Under the pieces are notes generated by a model that saw nothing but the letters and a program-made list of their open reading frames with translations, ran no database searches and had not been told where the DNA came from. A stretch of DNA of 64,000 nt, taken from assembly GCA_905214435.1 (NCBI GenBank), contig CAJMMA010000002.1, forward strand, positions 1 through 64,000, read 5' to 3'. This document shows positions 61,029 to 64,000 of this stretch, piece by piece. This stretch comes from an uncultured bacterium (lineage in GTDB: Bacteria > Actinomycetota > Coriobacteriia > Coriobacteriales > Coriobacteriaceae). A program made the translations under genes and the position numbers. How positions within the stretch are numbered: position 1 is the stretch's first letter; every line of letters begins with the position of its first letter.

Positions 61029-61247
61029 ATGGACGAACGTGCGAAACAGATTCTTGGCAAGCGAGTCGAGCAGACGCGCAGGGACCTTGGTATCTCCAAG
61101 GTCGATTTTTGTGTGGCGACAGGAATCAGCCGACCCTACCTCGACCGAATCGAAGATGGGGCGGCAAATTTCACGCTCAAGGTTCTATTTAAGATCGCGC
61201 CCGCACTCGGCATGACGGTGTCAGAGCTTCTCGAGGGTATCGAATAG
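61029..61247 (+). CDS. XRE-family helix-turn-helix regulator
   Basis: A 72-residue DNA-binding protein made of one Cro/C1-type domain: KQILGKRVEQTRRDLGISKVDFCVATGISRPYLDRIEDGAANFTLKVLFKIAPALGMTVSELL. The recognition helix is around SRPYLDRIEDG. There is no ligand domain, so it probably acts as a simple dimeric repressor, likely on the palindrome at 60975-61000. No good Shine-Dalgarno sequence is seen before ATG 61029. Its target gene is probably the divergent 60563-60952 gene and itself. Confidence 0.88.
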   Translation: MDERAKQILGKRVEQTRRDLGISKVDFCVATGISRPYLDRIEDGAANFTLKVLFKIAPALGMTVSELLEGIE

Positions 61248-61269
61248 GGGATATCCGTCGACAACTGAA

Positions 61270-62283
61270 TTACGCCATCGGGATGCGGTCGTGGTTGACT
61301 TGGCTGTAGAACAGGCGCTGAATCTCGGTGGCATCGCGTGACTGACCGAGTGCCCACATGGTTTTGGCCACGAGCGTCTCGGTGGTCATGTCGTCGCCGC
61401 GCAAAATGCCCGGATGGTCGGCGTAGGCGCGGCCGACCTCATAAACACCCAGATCGAGGCCCTCTTCGGGGACCTGCGTGGTCATAACGACGGTGCGGCC
61501 CGAATCGACCCAGCGGAAAATCGCCTCTTGGAACGACTCGCCCGACTCGCCAAACTCGGGGATACCGCCAATGCCAAAGGTCTCAAGGATTACAGCGTCG
61601 TAGCTATCGGCAAGGGCGTCGAGGATGCCCGGGTTTACGCCGGGCGTGAGCTTGAGTACAAATACGCGCGGGTCGATGCTGTCGTAGAAGCGAACCGGGC
61701 TCTCATTTTGATGAGTCCCGTGAAGCCCGTTGCGCACGATGCGGTCGTTGCGGATATAGGCGATGGGCGGATAGTTGACGCTAATGAACGCGTTAAAGCT
61801 CATGGTGCGCTGTTTGCGGGCGCGCGTGCCGGCAATGGCTACGCCGCCAAACACGATCGAGACGTCGTGCGAGTGCTCGTCGAGCGCATAGAGCAGGCTC
61901 TGGTACAGGTTGAGCTTGGCGTCGGTAAAGGGATTGCCCATGGGCTTTTGCGAGCCGGTGAGTACGATAGGCTTGGGGCTGTCCTGAATCAGATAGGAAA
62001 GCGCCGCCGCGGTGTAGCTCATGGTGTCGGTGCCGTGCAGAATCACGAAGCCGTCGTGGTCGGCATAACCCTCGACGATGACGTCGCGGATACGCATCCA
62101 GTCACTGGGGCGCATATTGGTGCTGTCGATGTTCATGGGCTGCACGACGTCGAGCTCGCAGAGGCCCGAGATCTCGGGGACGCTCTGGGCGAGCTCCTCA
62201 CCGGTCAGGGCGGGGGAGAGGCCGTTGCCGTCCTCGGTCGATGCGATGGTGCCGCCCGTGGCGATGAGAAGGATGCGCTTCAT
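61270..62283 (-). CDS. ansA: L-asparaginase, type I
   Basis: Hydrolyses asparagine to aspartate and ammonia in the cytoplasm. It has 337 residues; ATG 62283 follows TAGGAAT on the minus strand, and an earlier in-frame ATG at 62355 would add 24 residues. The two catalytic Thr regions are ATGGTIAST (N-terminus) and LHGTDTMSYTA (about 88-98). SQKPMGNPFTDAKLN and the absence of a signal peptide fit the cytoplasmic AnsA type. It converges with the XRE gene. Confidence 0.94.
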   Translation of the reverse strand: MKRILLIATGGTIASTEDGNGLSPALTGEELAQSVPEISGLCELDVVQPMNIDSTNMRPSDWMRIRDVIVEGYADHDGFVILHGTDTMSYTAAALSYLIQDSPKPIVLTGSQKPMGNPFTDAKLNLYQSLLYALDEHSHDVSIVFGGVAIAGTRARKQRTMSFNAFISVNYPPIAYIRNDRIVRNGLHGTHQNESPVRFYDSIDPRVFVLKLTPGVNPGILDALADSYDAVILETFGIGGIPEFGESGESFQEAIFRWVDSGRTVVMTTQVPEEGLDLGVYEVGRAYADHPGILRGDDMTTETLVAKTMWALGQSRDATEIQRLFYSQVNHDRIPMA

Positions 62284-62486
62284 GCTGGTATTCCTATCGT
62301 ATTTGCCGCCGCAGAGGCGGAGTCGTTCGGCAGTATTGTGGCACAGGGCGTCCAATGTTCAAACGTAATACATCATCTGTAATGTTTAGTAATACTTCAA
62401 TTGCCGTCAAATAAGGGCCCAGGTCGTGCGTTTGCCGTGCGCTGATGGCCGCGAGGGACGAGAAACCCCATATAACGTGTACACTA

Positions 62487-62492
62487 TGGAAG
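62487..62492 (+). promoter_or_regulatory. Candidate -10 box for guaA
   Basis: TACACT (in GTGTACACTATGG) lies 60 bp before the guaA start. No good -35 box and no purine riboswitch pattern are seen in the leader. Confidence 0.3.
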
Positions 62493-62551
62493 TTATTTTC
62501 GTTCATTCACGCGGGTGGGCACCGGCTCCCCGCCAACAAGAGGGGGAAACC

Positions 62552-64000
62552 ATGGATCAAAAGGCTTCCGCAAAGGTCCTCGTACTCGACTTTGGTGCGC
62601 AGTACGGTCAGCTCATTGCCCGTCGCGTCCGCGACCTCAACGTATATTCCGAGATCGTTCCCTGCGACATCTCGGCCGATGAGATTCGCGAGATGAACGC
62701 CTCTGCGCTCATCCTTTCCGGCGGCCCGGCCTCCGTGTACGCCGAGGACGCTCCGTCCATCGATCCCGCCATCTTTGACCTTGGCCTTCCCGTCCTGGGC
62801 TTTTGCTACGGCCATCAGATCACGGCCGTGACGCTCGGCGGCAAGGTCGGCCACTCCGAGGTGGGCGAGTACGGCCGCGCCACCATCACGCGCACGGCTG
62901 GCGCCAAGCTCTTTAACTCCACGCCTATGGAGCAGACCGTGTGGATGAGCCACCGCGACGCCGTGTCCGAGGTGCCCGAGGGCTTTACCGTTACCGCCAG
63001 CACCGACGTGTGCCCGGTTGCCGCCATGGAGTGCGTCGAGCGCAAAATCTTCACCACGCAGTTCCACCCCGAGGTTAAGCACTCCGAGTACGGTCAGCAG
63101 CTGCTGAGCAACTTCCTGTTTGAGATCTGCGGCCTGGAGCCCAACTGGAGCATGGACAACCTGGTCGAGACCATGACGGCCGAGTTCCGCGAGAAGGTCG
63201 GCGACGACCGCGTGATTCTGGCCCTGTCCGGTGGCGTCGACTCCTCCGTCGTGGCTGCGCTGGGCGCCCGCGCCGTGGGCAAGCAGATGACCTGCGTGTT
63301 CATCAACCACGGTCTGCTGCGCAAGGGCGAGCCCGAGCAGGTGGAGGAGGTCTTCACCAAACAGTTTGACGTCGACTTTATCCACGTCCACGCCGAGGAC
63401 CGTTATGCCGAGCTTCTGGCCGGCGTGACCGAGCCCGAGGAGAAGCGCCGCATCATCGGTACGCAGTTCTGGAAAGAGTTCTTCGCCGTGGCGCAGCAGC
63501 TCGAGTGCGACGGCAAGCCGGTCAAGTACTTGGCTCAGGGCACCATCTACCCCGACATCATCGAGTCTGGCGCTCGCAAGACGGGCGGCAAGACGGCCAC
63601 CATCAAGAGCCACCACAACCTGATCCCGTTCCCCGAGGGCGTGCACTTCGACCTCATCGAGCCGCTCGACCACTTCTTTAAGGATGAGGTCCGCGCACTT
63701 GGCCTGGCGTTAGGCCTGCCGGGTCACATCGTGTTCCGTCAGCCCTTCCCGGGCCCGGGCCTTGCCATCCGCATCATCGGCGCGGTCGACAAGGAGAAGC
63801 TCGAGATCCTCAAGAATGCCGACGCTATCGTGCGCGAGGAGCTCGACGCCTACAACCAGCGTCTGTTTGAGCAGACCGGCGAGCGCAACTCCGAGCACAG
63901 CTGCTGGCAGTACTTTGCGGTCCTGCCCGACATCAAGTCCGTCGGCGTTATGGGTGACGAGCGCACCTACCAGCGCCCGATCATCCTGCGTGCCGTCGAG
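62552..64000 (+). CDS. guaA: GMP synthase (glutamine-hydrolysing), 3' end outside window
   Basis: Converts XMP to GMP. The reading frame runs from ATG 62552 (AGGGGGAA upstream) to the window end, 483 codons without a stop; about 30-40 residues are missing compared with the usual length. The N-terminal class I glutaminase shows LDFGAQYGQLIARRVR, the nucleophile Cys in LGFCYGHQIT and the His-x-Glu of TTQFHPEVKHS. The ATP-pyrophosphatase loop is ALSGGVDSSVVAAL (about 226-239), followed by GTIYPDIIESG and KSHHNLI. The dimerisation domain begins near RQPFPGPGLAIRI. Confidence 0.97.
   Translation, partial: MDQKASAKVLVLDFGAQYGQLIARRVRDLNVYSEIVPCDISADEIREMNASALILSGGPASVYAEDAPSIDPAIFDLGLPVLGFCYGHQITAVTLGGKVGHSEVGEYGRATITRTAGAKLFNSTPMEQTVWMSHRDAVSEVPEGFTVTASTDVCPVAAMECVERKIFTTQFHPEVKHSEYGQQLLSNFLFEICGLEPNWSMDNLVETMTAEFREKVGDDRVILALSGGVDSSVVAALGARAVGKQMTCVFINHGLLRKGEPEQVEEVFTKQFDVDFIHVHAEDRYAELLAGVTEPEEKRRIIGTQFWKEFFAVAQQLECDGKPVKYLAQGTIYPDIIESGARKTGGKTATIKSHHNLIPFPEGVHFDLIEPLDHFFKDEVRALGLALGLPGHIVFRQPFPGPGLAIRIIGAVDKEKLEILKNADAIVREELDAYNQRLFEQTGERNSEHSCWQYFAVLPDIKSVGVMGDERTYQRPIILRAVE

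Noticed and set aside
62284..62551. Purine riboswitch before guaA
   Set aside because: The leader has a CCATATAACG-like stretch but lacks the paired loop motifs and junction bases of purine riboswitches.

Overview
The window reads as a chromosomal segment of a high-GC anaerobic gut actinobacterium of the class Coriobacteriia, most likely Collinsella. This is an inference from gene content and style: Spa-type pilins with a class C sortase, a GatCAB operon, type III glutamine synthetase, a MurT-GatD lipid II amidase, several GldA/iron-ADH dehydrogenases, and palindromic intergenic repeats. Nearly all DNA is coding. No phage, transposase or CRISPR array is visible.

Layout. 0-9.7 kb: a sortase-assembled pilus locus (beta-helix/FctA-like adhesin, minor pilin, major pilin), then a winged-helix regulator and the class C sortase. 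10-13.5 kb: gatCAB. 13.8-21 kb: an AraC regulator divergent from a two-subunit ABC exporter-fold transporter of the siderophore-uptake type, then a DUF6110-like protein and a P1B ATPase. One palindrome, GTTAGCCATGGCT(G/C)AC, lies in front of both operons and suggests a shared metal regulon. 21-23.2 kb: an orphan PIN protein, a hypothetical gene, tmRNA, and decayed repeats that include tmRNA 3'-end-like fragments. 23.2-28.2 kb: patatin phospholipase, rplM-rpsI, glmM, an orphan PTS EIIA and nagB. 28.6-31.6 kb: a 999-residue ATPase/BTAD regulator. 31.7-39.1 kb (minus strand): yhbY, a methyltransferase, a UPF0210 gene, and a metF - reactivation-domain - metH operon in which methionine synthase is split. 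39.5-41.6 kb: type III glutamine synthetase. 41.7-47.1 kb: a GntR-controlled alpha-glucoside operon (GH4 6-phospho-alpha-glucosidase, PTS EIIBC, serine hydrolase). 47.1-49.1 kb: a repeat-rich zone with a fragment of a second glnN, a flavodoxin/ferredoxin protein, and tRNA-Glu(UUC). 49.1-53.4 kb (minus): two uncharacterised helical proteins followed by a natural MurT-GatD fusion. 53.9-57.6 kb: an iron-type alcohol dehydrogenase and two GldA-family paralogues. 57.7-64 kb: a four-cluster Fe-S protein, ychF, a DUF1648-like protein, a small divergent pair around a perfect 26-bp palindrome, L-asparaginase, and the first 483 codons of guaA.

Functional links. The EIIBC lacks an EIIA domain, and the EIIA at 26.7 kb has no permease beside it, so the two may work together. 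The MetH polypeptide lacks its reactivation domain, which is encoded by the adjacent gene. The most distinctive elements are the MurT-GatD fusion with its two unknown partners, the shared palindrome of the ABC and ATPase operons, the 140-bp and 147-bp giant inverted repeats at 33.2 and 13.5 kb, and the tRNA-Glu region with the glnN remnant.
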